This document shows positions 43,950 to 53,659 of a DNA stretch of 64,000 nucleotides, in pieces. A program made the position numbers and the translations under genes. The notes beneath the pieces are model-generated. The model was not told where the DNA came from and made no database searches. It was given only the letters and a program-made list of their open reading frames with translations. Each line of letters opens with the position of its first letter. The stretch's first letter is position 1. The stretch covers positions 54,018 to 118,017 of the forward strand of contig QHTB01000149.1 of NCBI GenBank assembly GCA_003220615.1, read 5' to 3'. This DNA comes from Candidatus Rokuibacteriota bacterium (lineage in GTDB: Bacteria > Methylomirabilota > Methylomirabilia > Rokubacteriales > CSP1-6).

Positions 43950-45302
43950 TCAGACGGCGACGCGCTGGCCGTCGGCGGCGACAGCAACGCGCCAGCCGAG
44001 ATCCCTGGCGATGGCGTCGCGGAGCGCGGCGGCCGCATCCGGCTCGCCGTGCACGGCCCACGTCGCCTGCGGCGGGCGTGCGAGCTGCCGCAGCCAGCGC
44101 AGGATCTCGCGCTGGTCCGCGTGAGCCGACAGCGCATCGGTGGCAAGGATCTTCGCTCGCACCGGAATCTCCTCGCCGAAGATCCTGAGGGTCGTCGCGC
44201 CATCACGCAGCAGGCGGCCGCGCGTGCCGGCCGCCTGGTAGCCCGCGAGCAGCACGGTCGTGCGCTCGTCGCCCAGTCGCCGGCGCAGATGGTGGAGGAC
44301 GCGGCCACCCGTGGCCATCCCGCTGCCGGCGAGGATGATCGCGGGGCCGTCCAGCTCGTTGAGTCGCTTGGAGTCGCCCGGGGTCGGGGCGAGATGGAAG
44401 CGCGACGGGACACGACCTGCGGCCCGAGGATCCTGCTCGTCCGGGTAGCGCGTGTAGATCGCGTTGGCCGCGGCCGCCATCGGGCTGTCGAGGTAGACGT
44501 CGAGCCGAGGAATTTGGCCGGCCGTCTCGAGCTCGGCAATGAGGAACAGCAATTCTTGCGTCCGCCCCACCGCGAACGCCGGAACGAGCAGGATGCCGCG
44601 CCGACTGACGGCCCGTTGCACCGCTTCGACGAGAATCGGCCGCCCGTCGTCGCTCGGATGAAGACGATTGCCGTACGTCGATTCGATGACGAGCGTGTCG
44701 GCCTCGCTCACGGGATCGGGATCGCGCATCACCGCGACGCCGTAGCGGCCGAGGTCGCCGGAGTAGACGAGCCGCCGCCCCGCCGTCGTCACCTGCACCA
44801 CCGAGGCGCCGAGAATGTGACCGGACATCGACAACCGCGCGGTGACGCCGGGCGCCGGGGTGAACGCGTCGCCGAACGCGACGCGGCGGACGAGGCCGAG
44901 GGCGCGCGTGGCGTCCGCCTCGGTGAACAAGGGAAGCGCCGGCTGGTGACGCGTGGCCCCCGTCCGGTTCCGGAACTCCGCCTCCTCCTCGCTGAGACGA
45001 GCCGCGTCGGGCAGCATGATGCCGATCAGATCGGCGGTCGCCGGCGAGCAGAAGATCGGTCCGTCGAAGCCATCGCGCACGAGCCGCGGGAGATAGCCGG
45101 AATGGTCGATGTGCGCGTGCGAGAGCAGGACCGCCTGCAGCGTGGACGCCTGCACCGGCGGCGTCCAGTTGCGCTCCTGCAGCGACTTCGCGCCCTGGAA
45201 CAGCCCGCACTCGAGCAAGACACGCGCGCCGTTGGACTCCAGGAGGAACTTGGAGCCGGTGACGGTCCCGGCGGCGCCGAGGAACGTGAGCTGTGGCGTC
45301 AC
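43950..45302 (-). CDS. MBL-fold beta-CASP RNA nuclease-like protein
   Basis: 450 residues, GTG start overlapping thiI as GTGA. MBL motifs: FLGAAGTVTGSKFLL, SHAHIDHSGYLPRL (HxHxDH, about 60-73), MSGHILGASVVQV, YSGDLGRY. The beta-CASP domain spans about 205-330 (ESTYGNRLH, VPAFAVGRTQELLFLI, YLDSPMA), then the RNA-specificity region ILAGSGMATGGRVLHHL and LSAHADQREILRW. Fits the CPSF73-like/YsaA group of ribonucleases. Confidence 0.9.
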   Translation of the reverse strand: MTPQLTFLGAAGTVTGSKFLLESNGARVLLECGLFQGAKSLQERNWTPPVQASTLQAVLLSHAHIDHSGYLPRLVRDGFDGPIFCSPATADLIGIMLPDAARLSEEEAEFRNRTGATRHQPALPLFTEADATRALGLVRRVAFGDAFTPAPGVTARLSMSGHILGASVVQVTTAGRRLVYSGDLGRYGVAVMRDPDPVSEADTLVIESTYGNRLHPSDDGRPILVEAVQRAVSRRGILLVPAFAVGRTQELLFLIAELETAGQIPRLDVYLDSPMAAAANAIYTRYPDEQDPRAAGRVPSRFHLAPTPGDSKRLNELDGPAIILAGSGMATGGRVLHHLRRRLGDERTTVLLAGYQAAGTRGRLLRDGATTLRIFGEEIPVRAKILATDALSAHADQREILRWLRQLARPPQATWAVHGEPDAAAALRDAIARDLGWRVAVAADGQRVAV

Positions 45303-46504
45303 GACCGCGACGCGACCGCGGCCGCGGGAAACTCGAACGTCTCGAGCCGCGCGCCCTCCACGCCCAGCGTGATCAGCCGCGGCAGCTCGAGCCGCGCTTC
45401 GGCGGCGACGATCTCGTCCGCCGAGACTCGGGTGGCGGGATGGCGCGGGACGAACAGCGTGCAGCAGTCGGCGTCGGGCTCGATGGAAATCTCGAAGGTC
45501 CGCAAGCGCTGGGCTTCGGCCGTGATCTCGAGCTTGTCCATGCCGATCAGCGGACGCAAAACTGGGATCTCGGCCACCTCGTCGACGCGCGCGATGTTGT
45601 GGAGCGTCTGCGAGGCCACCTGCCCGACGCTCTCCCCGGTCGCCAGCGCGAGCACGCCGCTCTGGCGGGCCAGCGCCTGCGCGATCCGCACCATCATCCG
45701 CCGATACACGACGACGCGCAGCGGCGGTGGAACCGTCAGGACGACCTCACGCTGGATCTCGCCGAGCGGGACGAGCATGAGCTGCGACCGGTACTGCCAC
45801 TCGGTCAGGCGCTCGACGAGAGCGCGCGCCTTGGCCTGCGACGTCGCGGGCAGATAGGGCACGCTGTGGAAGTGCACGAACAGCACGCGGCAGCCTCGCT
45901 TCATCATGCGCCAGGCCGCGACCGGTGAGTCGATGCCGCCCGACAAGAGCGCCGCCACCGTTCCGCTGGCGCCGACCGGCAACCCACCCGGTCCCGGCGT
46001 CGGCTGGATGTAGACGAAGGTCTCGGCCGGCAACACCTCGAGGTGGACGTCGAGGTCGGCGTGGTGCAGATCGACCCGCGTGGCGTCGTGACCGATGCGC
46101 TCGAGCACGAAGGCGCCCAGCTCGCGGTTCAGCTCGACGGAGGTCATCGGGTAGGTCTTGAACGCGCGGCGGGCCGAGATGCGAAAGCTCGGGAAGCGCC
46201 TTCCGTCGACGATCTGGGCGACCGCCGCCTTCATCGCCTCGATCGTGGACGCCACCCGCCAGGCCAGCGCCACGCTGGCGACGCCGCAGACGCGCGCGGC
46301 GCGGTCGCGGACGGCCTCCGGGTGCTCGTTGCCGTCCAGGTCGAGCAGGATGCGTCCGGTGAGCTGACGCAGCCGCACCGGCCCGAGGTCGCTGACGGCG
46401 CGCTCGAGGTTGCGTGCGAGTTGCCGGAGGAACAGCGGGCGGTTGCCGCGTTTGAGGCTGATCTCGTGGTAATGCACGATGACCGCGGGACGGAGGCGGG
46501 CCAT
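45299..46504 (-). CDS. thiI: tRNA 4-thiouridine synthetase
   Basis: 401 residues, the length of ThiI forms lacking the rhodanese domain. N-terminal ferredoxin-like and THUMP domains (VIVHYHEISLKRGNR at 7-21, GRRFPSFRISARRAFKTYP), then the PP-loop SGGIDSPVAAWRMM (about 181-194). MLVPLGEIQ and LALATGESVGQVASQTLHN (split) complete the adenylation fold. It makes s4U8 in tRNA, and in some bacteria supplies sulphur to thiamine. Confidence 0.94.
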   Translation of the reverse strand: MARLRPAVIVHYHEISLKRGNRPLFLRQLARNLERAVSDLGPVRLRQLTGRILLDLDGNEHPEAVRDRAARVCGVASVALAWRVASTIEAMKAAVAQIVDGRRFPSFRISARRAFKTYPMTSVELNRELGAFVLERIGHDATRVDLHHADLDVHLEVLPAETFVYIQPTPGPGGLPVGASGTVAALLSGGIDSPVAAWRMMKRGCRVLFVHFHSVPYLPATSQAKARALVERLTEWQYRSQLMLVPLGEIQREVVLTVPPPLRVVVYRRMMVRIAQALARQSGVLALATGESVGQVASQTLHNIARVDEVAEIPVLRPLIGMDKLEITAEAQRLRTFEISIEPDADCCTLFVPRHPATRVSADEIVAAEARLELPRLITLGVEGARLETFEFPAAAVASRS

Positions 46505-46510
46505 GGCGCC

Positions 46511-47305
46511 TCAGTACACCGCATCCGGGAAGGTCGTCACGCCGGCCGCCCGTCCGGGCACGCGATACATCTTCACCCCGGTCGGTCCCTGACCGAACGG
46601 CTCACCGAGGACGCCGTCGTGGATCGCCCAGCTCCGGCCCCGCACGGTCTGAGCGAAGCCGGGCCGGCGAAAGGGCGTCGAGCCGTCGAGACGCCCACAC
46701 AGGGCACCGCCGGGCTGGAATCCCGCGTGGATCTGGTCCATTCGATCGCGGCCGATGAAGTAGTCGCAGCCGTGGCGCTCGTAGTGCAGCGCGGAGTGAT
46801 AGAAGAGCGGCTCCACGAGATAGAAGTCGCGACCGAGCAGGCGGCAAAAATCGTCCATGCACTCGAGCACGTGAGCGAGCATGCGGAGGCCCTGGCGCAC
46901 CTGTCCCGGCGCCAACCCGGCGCCGAGGGCGCGCACCTCCTCGTCCACGTTGCGTGAGGCCGTCCCGAGCAGCGTGTCGTGACCGTCGGGATCACGGTCG
47001 ATCCCGAAGCGGGGCGCCGTCGGGTCGATCACCTGCACCAGGGACAGCTCGGGCGCGCCGAAGGCCGACATCCCGACGTCGAGCAGCAGCACCGGATCAC
47101 GGTCCTGCTCGCGGTGACGGAGCTCGATGCGGGCCCACGTCTTGTCCTCGGCGGCCGTGATCCTGACCAGGCGGTCGCCGGCAGGGCCGCGCAGCGTCGC
47201 TGGATCGACGCCGAATCGATCGATGAGATCGCCCGGGATCAGGCGGAGGTAGAGCTGCTCACGCACGCCGGCCGGCAGCGCGTTGAGCGCGCCGATGCTG
47301 ACCAT
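46511..47305 (-). CDS. Conserved-looking protein of unknown function between mobA and thiI
   Basis: 264 residues, ATG overlapping the mobA stop by one base (TGATG), so clearly part of the operon. No signal peptide or membrane helix. The sequence is well-behaved globular protein: LIPGDLIDRFGVDP, DPVLLLDVGMSAFGAPEL, RMLAHVLECMDDFCRLLGRDFYLVEP (split), ALHYERHGCDYFIGRDRMDQI. Scattered His, Cys and Asp residues (HYERHGCDYF) could be catalytic. No family is recognised. Confidence 0.72.
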   Translation of the reverse strand: MVSIGALNALPAGVREQLYLRLIPGDLIDRFGVDPATLRGPAGDRLVRITAAEDKTWARIELRHREQDRDPVLLLDVGMSAFGAPELSLVQVIDPTAPRFGIDRDPDGHDTLLGTASRNVDEEVRALGAGLAPGQVRQGLRMLAHVLECMDDFCRLLGRDFYLVEPLFYHSALHYERHGCDYFIGRDRMDQIHAGFQPGGALCGRLDGSTPFRRPGFAQTVRGRSWAIHDGVLGEPFGQGPTGVKMYRVPGRAAGVTTFPDAVY

Positions 47306-47901
47306 CACGCGCCCTCCCCGGCGAGCGCGCGGGCCCGCATCAGCTCATCAGGGGTGTTGACGTTCATGAACACGACGGCCGGATCACCCCACGCGGCGAT
47401 CTCGCTGGCGGCGATCTCGACGACCCGCACACGATCGAAGAATCCGACGATCTTGAGCCGCCCGGCCCGCAAGCGCTCCTCCATCGGCACCAGGCACGCC
47501 TTACCGTAGACGGCGTGCATCGTCTCGAGCTGATCGCCGACTCGCGGAATGACGACGTCGCCCTCGGCGGCGCGGCTCACGACGAAGCGGGCGACGTCGG
47601 CATGGACGAACGGCATGTCGCAGGCCACCGTGAAGACGGCATCACCGGGCGCCGCCTTGAGCCCGGTGAAGATGCCACCCAGCGAGCCACCCTCGGGATA
47701 GGCGTCGGGCACCATCGGCAACCGGAGAAACGCGTAGAACTCCGGCGTGTTTGTCACCAGCAGAACCTCGTCGACGGCAGGCTCGATGGCGTCGAGCACG
47801 CGCTCGATGATGCGACGGCCGGCGAGCCGCATCAGTGCCTTCGGCTCTCCTCCCATCCGCGTGCTCTTGCCTCCCGCCTGGATGACGCCGGTGATCCTCA
47901 T
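47305..47901 (-). CDS. mobA: Molybdenum cofactor guanylyltransferase
   Basis: 198 residues. Nucleotidyltransferase start GVIQAGGKSTRMGGEPKAL (about 5-23), then PDAYPEGGSLGGIFTGLKAA, ACDMPFVHADV with the metal Asp, and VFMNVNTPDEL at the end. It adds GMP to molybdopterin, so molybdoenzymes of the bis-MGD type are expected elsewhere. IQAGGKS replaces the usual LAGGxS. The ATG lies within a set of degenerate tandem repeats. Confidence 0.88.
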   Translation of the reverse strand: MRITGVIQAGGKSTRMGGEPKALMRLAGRRIIERVLDAIEPAVDEVLLVTNTPEFYAFLRLPMVPDAYPEGGSLGGIFTGLKAAPGDAVFTVACDMPFVHADVARFVVSRAAEGDVVIPRVGDQLETMHAVYGKACLVPMEERLRAGRLKIVGFFDRVRVVEIAASEIAAWGDPAVVFMNVNTPDELMRARALAGEGA

Positions 47902-47989
47902 TGGATGACGCGGGCGACGCTCATTCGGTGACGTCGGTCACTCATATTCGGTGACGCCGCCGACGCTCGTTCGGAGTCAGCGGTCATCG
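47897..47989. repeat. Four degenerate ~23-bp tandem repeats upstream of mobA
   Basis: Units begin at 47897, 47920, 47941 and 47966 (spacing 23, 21, 25) and share a core close to CTCATTCGGTGACG. The first covers the mobA start codon and the last abuts the sua5/tsaC stop. There are no unique spacers of constant length, so this is not a CRISPR array. Confidence 0.6.
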
Positions 47990-47990
47990 C

Positions 47991-48602
47991 TCAGACGGCG
48001 ACCGCACCGGCACGAAGCACGTGTGCCGGTTCCACCGTGACGTCGAGCACCGTCGATGGCGGCCCGCCGGCCGTGGGGCCGCCGTCGAGCACGAGGGCGA
48101 TCGTGCCGTCGAAGTAGGCGCGCACCTCGTCGGCCGTCGTCGGTGGCGCACCGTCGCTGACATTGGCGCTCGGGGCGGTCACGGGGCCGCCGAGCGCTGT
48201 CACGAGCCCCGTGGCAATCGGATGCGACGACCATCGCACACCGATCGTCTTCGTCCCCGCCGTCAGTTCGCGCGGCACGTTCGCAGCTGCGGGAAGCACG
48301 AGCGTCAGCGCCCCTGGCCAGTGGCGCGCCATGAATCCACGCGCGGCTGACGGGACGGCGGCGGCGACACGCTCGACCATCTCCACGGAGTCGACGAGCA
48401 CCAGGAGCGGCCGCGACTCCGGCCGGCCCTTCACCGCGAACACCCGACGCACGGCTTCGGCGTCCAGGGCGGCAGCGCCGAGACCGTAGAACGTCTCCGT
48501 CGGGAACGCGACGAGGTCGCCGCCACGCAAGAGCGCCGCGGCGCGAGCGAGAACGGCCGGATCGGGACGGCGAGGATCGACGGTCAGGACTTCTGTGAGC
48601 AG
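47991..48602 (-). CDS. tsaC: Threonylcarbamoyl-AMP synthase, probable CTG start
   Basis: Sua5/YrdC/YwlC family, 203 residues if begun at the CTG at 48602-48600. It makes TC-AMP from threonine, bicarbonate and ATP for t6A tRNA. Motifs: VAFPTETFYGLGAAAL, KGRPESRPLLVLV, WPGALTLVLPA, GVRWSSHP, TAPSANVSDGAPP. The only standard start in frame (TTG at 48530) would delete the first strand and helix (TEVLTVDP...LARAAAL) that the family needs. GGAGGTGAG is placed nine bases before the CTG. No SUA5 C-terminal domain. Confidence 0.85.
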   Translation of the reverse strand: MLTEVLTVDPRRPDPAVLARAAALLRGGDLVAFPTETFYGLGAAALDAEAVRRVFAVKGRPESRPLLVLVDSVEMVERVAAAVPSAARGFMARHWPGALTLVLPAAANVPRELTAGTKTIGVRWSSHPIATGLVTALGGPVTAPSANVSDGAPPTTADEVRAYFDGTIALVLDGGPTAGGPPSTVLDVTVEPAHVLRAGAVAV

Positions 48603-48623
48603 CGCGCTCTCACCTCCGCACGA

Positions 48624-49140
48624 TCAGGTGGCTTGTCGAGCCTTCATCTCGTCGGCGACGCGGCGAGCCCGTTCCTCGACCTCGTCGGCCAAACGCTGGC
48701 GGTACGCGGCCAGACGCTGGGCCAGTCCGGCGTCACTGCCGGCTAGGATCTGAGCCGCGAGAATCGCGGCGTTGGCCGCTCCCCACTTGCCGATCGCCAC
48801 CGTCGCCACCGGGACGCCCTTGGGCATCTGGACGATCGAGAGGAGCGCGTCGAGCCCGCCCAGCGGCGTCGCGGCGATGGGCACGCCGATCACGGGCAAC
48901 GGCGACGACGCCGCGACCACACCCGGCAGCGCGGCGGCACCGCCAGCCGCGGCGATGAGCACGCCAATGCCACGGGCGTGCGCGGTGGAAGCATAGTCGT
49001 GCGTCCGCTGCGGTGTGCGATGGGCGGAGGCCACGACGACTTCGCTGCCGACTTCGAGCGTGTCGAGCACTTTGACCGCTTCCAGCATCACCTCGAGGTC
49101 GGAGTCACTGCCGAGCACGATGCCGACCCGGACAGCCGAG

Positions 49141-49169
<29 letters not shown>
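48624..49169 (-). CDS. purE: N5-carboxyaminoimidazole ribonucleotide mutase (PurE)
   Basis: 181 residues from a TTG at 49169 with AGGAGG four bases upstream, inside the end of purD. Motifs: [14 protein letters not shown] (about 16-29), [13 protein letters not shown] with the catalytic His, and [15 protein letters not shown]. The tail (about 150-181, [19 protein letters not shown]) is a charged helix longer than usual. There is no purK in the operon, so it may be a class II (direct CO2) enzyme, or purK lies elsewhere. Confidence 0.93.
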
Positions 49170-50408
<1,239 letters not shown>

Positions 50409-50412
<4 letters not shown>

Positions 50413-51314
50413 TGCGAACCGCTCCCCTCGGGCGGCTCGACGACCTCGAGGTGCGCTCGCGCGATGCGCGCCCACGGGCTGCCGGCGTCGAGCTGCAGAT
50501 AGCGCTGCCAGTGACCGATGGCGTCCGCTCCCCGGCCCGAGCGCGCCAGCGCCGCGGCCAGGTTGAAGTGGGCGTCCGCGTAGTCGGGCTTGATGGTCAG
50601 CGCGCAGCGATAGTGCTCGATCGCCTCTTCGACCGCGCCCATGTCCTCGTCCAGCGAGCCCAGGTTGTAGGCGGCCTCGGCGCACTCCGGATCCTGGGCG
50701 AGCGCCGACGCGTACGCTTTTCGCGCGTCCTCGTACTGGCCCATGCGGTGCAGCAACAGCCCGAGATTGTTCCAGGCCGCGGCGTAGGTCGGGTCGATGG
50801 CGATCACGCGCCGGTACGCCGCGATGGCGTCCTCCCACTGGACGGGATCGGCATCCCACTCGCTGGCCCGCTCGAACCAGACTTCCGCCTGCTCGGCCGG
50901 AGGTTGGAGCGGACGCACGAGGCCGGTGGCCAGCGTCGCTTGCGCCGCCTTGGTGAGATCGATGGTATCGAGCGCAAGCACCGTCTGGCCGGACCGCGGA
51001 TCGAAGCGAACGCGATCGGACTGCGCGAGCAGCAGGCCGCCATCAACGATCAGCCGAACCTCGGTCAGCGGATTCCTGATGCCGGGGTCCTGTTTACGGA
51101 TGGCCGTGAGCGCGTCGCGGATCTGACGCACGGACGCGCCGGCGTCGAGCAGCGCGCTCGCAGCGCGCAGGGCCAGGAGATCGCGGAACGTGTAGCCGGA
51201 GTCACGGCGCAACAGATCGAGCCGGCGGAGCTGGGCCACGCGCTTGGGCGTGAGCGACAGGATGCGCGTCAGCTCGCGCAGGCCATAGATCCGCTCGGGG
51301 CTCGGCCGCTCCAT
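50409..51314 (-). CDS. MerR-like DNA-binding protein fused to TPR repeats
   Basis: 301 residues. Residues about 9-75 are a MerR-type winged helix (YGLRELTRILSLTPKRVAQL, then YTFRDLLALRAASALLDAGASVRQIRDAL split). A linker strand region follows, then at least four TPRs from about 150 (AIAAYRRVIAIDPTYAAAWNNLG, DARKAYASALAQDPECAEAAYNLG). Embedded between purH and purD, it is a candidate regulator of the operon, by inference. A 102-base gap separates it from purH. Confidence 0.78.
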
Positions 51315-51416
51315 CAGCTCACTCGACCACCGGGCAGTTGTCCGTGAAGGGCGACGCGGCCGTGCGCGACGAGCGAGAACGATGGCTGGCGACGGCAGTC
51401 GGCCCGGTGGCTGTCA

Positions 51417-53051
51417 TCAGTGGCGGAAGTGGCGGATGCCGGTGAACACCATGGCGATGTCGCGCTCGTCGGCGGCCGCGATCACGTCCTGATCGCGCAA
51501 CGACCCGCCGGGCTGGATGACCGCCGTCACGCCCGCCGCGGCGACCACGTCGAGGCCGTCGCGGAACGGAAAGAACGCGTCGGACGCGCAGACGGCGCCC
51601 TCGGTGGCGAGCCCGGCCTCGCGGGCCCGCATGACCGCCAGGCGCGCGGAGTCCAGCCGGTTCATCTGTCCGGCACCGACGCCGACGATCTGCTCACGGG
51701 TGGCGAGCACGATCGCGTTCGACTTCACGTGCTTGGCGACCCGCCACGCGAAGCGCAGCGCGGCCAGCTCGTCGCCCGTCGGCGCGCGCCTCGTCACCGT
51801 CTTGAGCTGCTCGGTGTTCAGGTCGGCGGTGTCCGCGGACTGAGCCAAGAGCCCGCCCGCAACGCTGCGGAGCTCGACCGCCGTCGCCCCAGCTCGGCGG
51901 GCGCAGGGAACCTCGAGCACGCGGCACTTCTTCTTGGTGCGCTTGAGCTCCTCGAGCGCGTCCGGGGCGAATCCGGGAGCGAAGAGGATCTCGACGAAAA
52001 TACCGGCCAGCGCCGCGACCACCGGCAGGTCGAGCGTGCGATTCACGCCGACGATACCGCCGTAGATCGACACCGGATCGGACGCCTTGGCCTTCTCCAC
52101 CGCGGCCCCGACGCTCGCCGCCACCGCGACGCCACACGGGTTCGTGTGCTTGATGACGACCGCCGCCGGCTCCTCGAACTCCAGCAGCAGGGCGAGCGCC
52201 GCCGAGAAGTCGAGGAGGTTGTTGTAGCCGAGCTCCGGGCCGTGGAGCTGGCGCATCGCGCTCAGGCCCCACGGGGTACCGTCGGCCAGTCGGTAGAACG
52301 CCGCACCCTGATGCGGATTCTCGCCGTAGCGCAACGGGAGCACCCGCTCGGCCCGGATCTCCACGCGCTCAGGGAAAGGCTCGGCTGTGGACGCTTTGGT
52401 CGCAGGAGCGATCGAGCTCTCGGCTCGATCGACACGCGAAGAGGGGGGTCTGGGGGGAAGCCGAAGGGGTCCCCCCAGCAAATAATCCGCGATCGCCGCG
52501 TCGTACTGCGCCGTGCGCGCGAACGCTTCTCGAGCCAGACGGGATCGTGTCTCGACGCTCAGCGCGCCGGTCTTCTCGATCTCGTCGAGCACGACGCCAT
52601 ACTGAGCGGGATCGGTGACGACACCCACGCTGCCGTGATTCTTCGCCGCCGCGCGAATCATCGCGGGGCCGCCGACGTCGATCTGCTCGATCGCCTCGTC
52701 CAGCGTCACGCCGGGGCGCGCGACCGTCGCCTCGAACGGATAGAGAGCCACGACGACGAGGTCGATCGCCGGGATGCCGTGCTTGTCGAGCGCGGCCAGA
52801 TGCTCGGGCACGTCGCGCCGGGCCAGGATTCCGCCGTGAAGCTTGGGATGAAGCGTCTTCACGCGCCCGTCGAGCATTTCCGGGAAGCCGGTGACGTCGG
52901 CGACCTCACGAACCGGAATCCCCGACTCTCGGAGCAGCCTGGCCGTGCCGCCGGTGGAGACGATCTCGACGCCGAGCCCGTGGAGCCCACGCGCGAGCTC
53001 CACCACGCCCGTCTTGTCGTGGACGCTGATCAACGCCCGGCGGATCTTCAT
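51417..53051 (-). CDS. purH: Bifunctional AICAR transformylase/IMP cyclohydrolase with in-frame insertion
   Basis: 544 residues, about 25-30 longer than usual. MGS-like cyclohydrolase domain 1-190 (ALISVHDKTGVVELA, STGGTARLL, DGRVKTLHPKLHGGILARR), transformylase domain from about 226 (LRYGENPHQGAAFY, KHTNPCGVA, DAFFPFRDGLDV, IQPGGSLRDQDVI). Between them, residues about 192-222 (GGPLRLPPRPPSSRV...IAPATKAS) match no PurH and are encoded by a palindromic element. The insertion falls at the domain linker and may be tolerated. Overlaps purN as ATGA. Confidence 0.95.
   Translation of the reverse strand: MKIRRALISVHDKTGVVELARGLHGLGVEIVSTGGTARLLRESGIPVREVADVTGFPEMLDGRVKTLHPKLHGGILARRDVPEHLAALDKHGIPAIDLVVVALYPFEATVARPGVTLDEAIEQIDVGGPAMIRAAAKNHGSVGVVTDPAQYGVVLDEIEKTGALSVETRSRLAREAFARTAQYDAAIADYLLGGPLRLPPRPPSSRVDRAESSIAPATKASTAEPFPERVEIRAERVLPLRYGENPHQGAAFYRLADGTPWGLSAMRQLHGPELGYNNLLDFSAALALLLEFEEPAAVVIKHTNPCGVAVAASVGAAVEKAKASDPVSIYGGIVGVNRTLDLPVVAALAGIFVEILFAPGFAPDALEELKRTKKKCRVLEVPCARRAGATAVELRSVAGGLLAQSADTADLNTEQLKTVTRRAPTGDELAALRFAWRVAKHVKSNAIVLATREQIVGVGAGQMNRLDSARLAVMRAREAGLATEGAVCASDAFFPFRDGLDVVAAAGVTAVIQPGGSLRDQDVIAAADERDIAMVFTGIRHFRH
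52387..52480. repeat. Palindromic element inserted in frame in purH
   Basis: Two hairpins in tandem: CGATCGAGC (52409-52417) with GCTCGATCG (52423-52431), and CTGGGGGGA (52450-52458) with TCCCCCCAG (52470-52478). It shares GGTCCCCCCA with the palindrome at 38596-38607. The element keeps the reading frame open and adds about 31 residues. Confidence 0.65.
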
Positions 53052-53659
53052 CGAATGCTCACCTGCCGGCCGGTGACGTGGAGTCGGCCTTCGGCGAAGA
53101 GCCGCACGGCCTCCGGGTAGATCCGATGCTCCTCGATCAGGATGCGAGCGGCCAGCGTCTCCTCCGTGTCGGTCGCCTCCACCGGTACCGCAGCTTGCAG
53201 GACGATCGGCCCCGTGTCTACCCCTTCGTCGACGAAGTGGACCGTGGCGCCGGCGATCCTGACGCCGTGGTCGAGAGCCTGCCGCTGAGCGTGCAGTCCG
53301 GGGAACGCTGGCAGCAGCGAGGGATGGATGTTCATCAACCGTCCTTGCCAGGCGCGGACGAACACCGGACTCAGGATGCGCATGAAGCCCGCGAGACAGA
53401 CGAGACCGACCTCGTGGTGCTCGAGCGTCTTCGTGAGCACGGCGTCATAGGCAGCCCGGTCGCCGTGATCCTTCGGGTTCACGAAGAGCGAGCTCACGCC
53501 GGCCGCCCGGGCGCGGGCCAGGGCGCGGGCATCCTCGCGATCGGAAACGACGACGACCACACGCGCCGGATAGTCGGCCCGGGAGCCGGCATCGAGCAAT
53601 GCCTGGAGATTCGAGCCGCGACCGGAGGCGAGGACCCCGACGCGAAGGAGCCGGCTCAC
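53048..53659 (-). CDS. purN: Phosphoribosylglycinamide formyltransferase
   Basis: 203 residues, GTG start. Motifs: VGVLASGRGSNLQALLDA (5-22), the catalytic GFMRILSPVFVRAW and NIHPSLLPAFPGLHAQ (Asn and His of the active site), and GATVHFVDEGVDTGPIV with the Asp. Uses 10-formyl-THF. The NDH-2-like frame runs 215 bases into it, see that entry. Confidence 0.96.
   Translation of the reverse strand: MSRLLRVGVLASGRGSNLQALLDAGSRADYPARVVVVVSDREDARALARARAAGVSSLFVNPKDHGDRAAYDAVLTKTLEHHEVGLVCLAGFMRILSPVFVRAWQGRLMNIHPSLLPAFPGLHAQRQALDHGVRIAGATVHFVDEGVDTGPIVLQAAVPVEATDTEETLAARILIEEHRIYPEAVRLFAEGRLHVTGRQVSIR

Noticed and set aside
47897..47989. CRISPR-like repeats
   Set aside because: Only four poor copies at 21-25-base spacing with no unique spacers and no cas genes.
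51420..53120. Long plus-strand frame of 566 codons opposite purH
   Set aside because: Antisense shadow of a certain gene; no family features.
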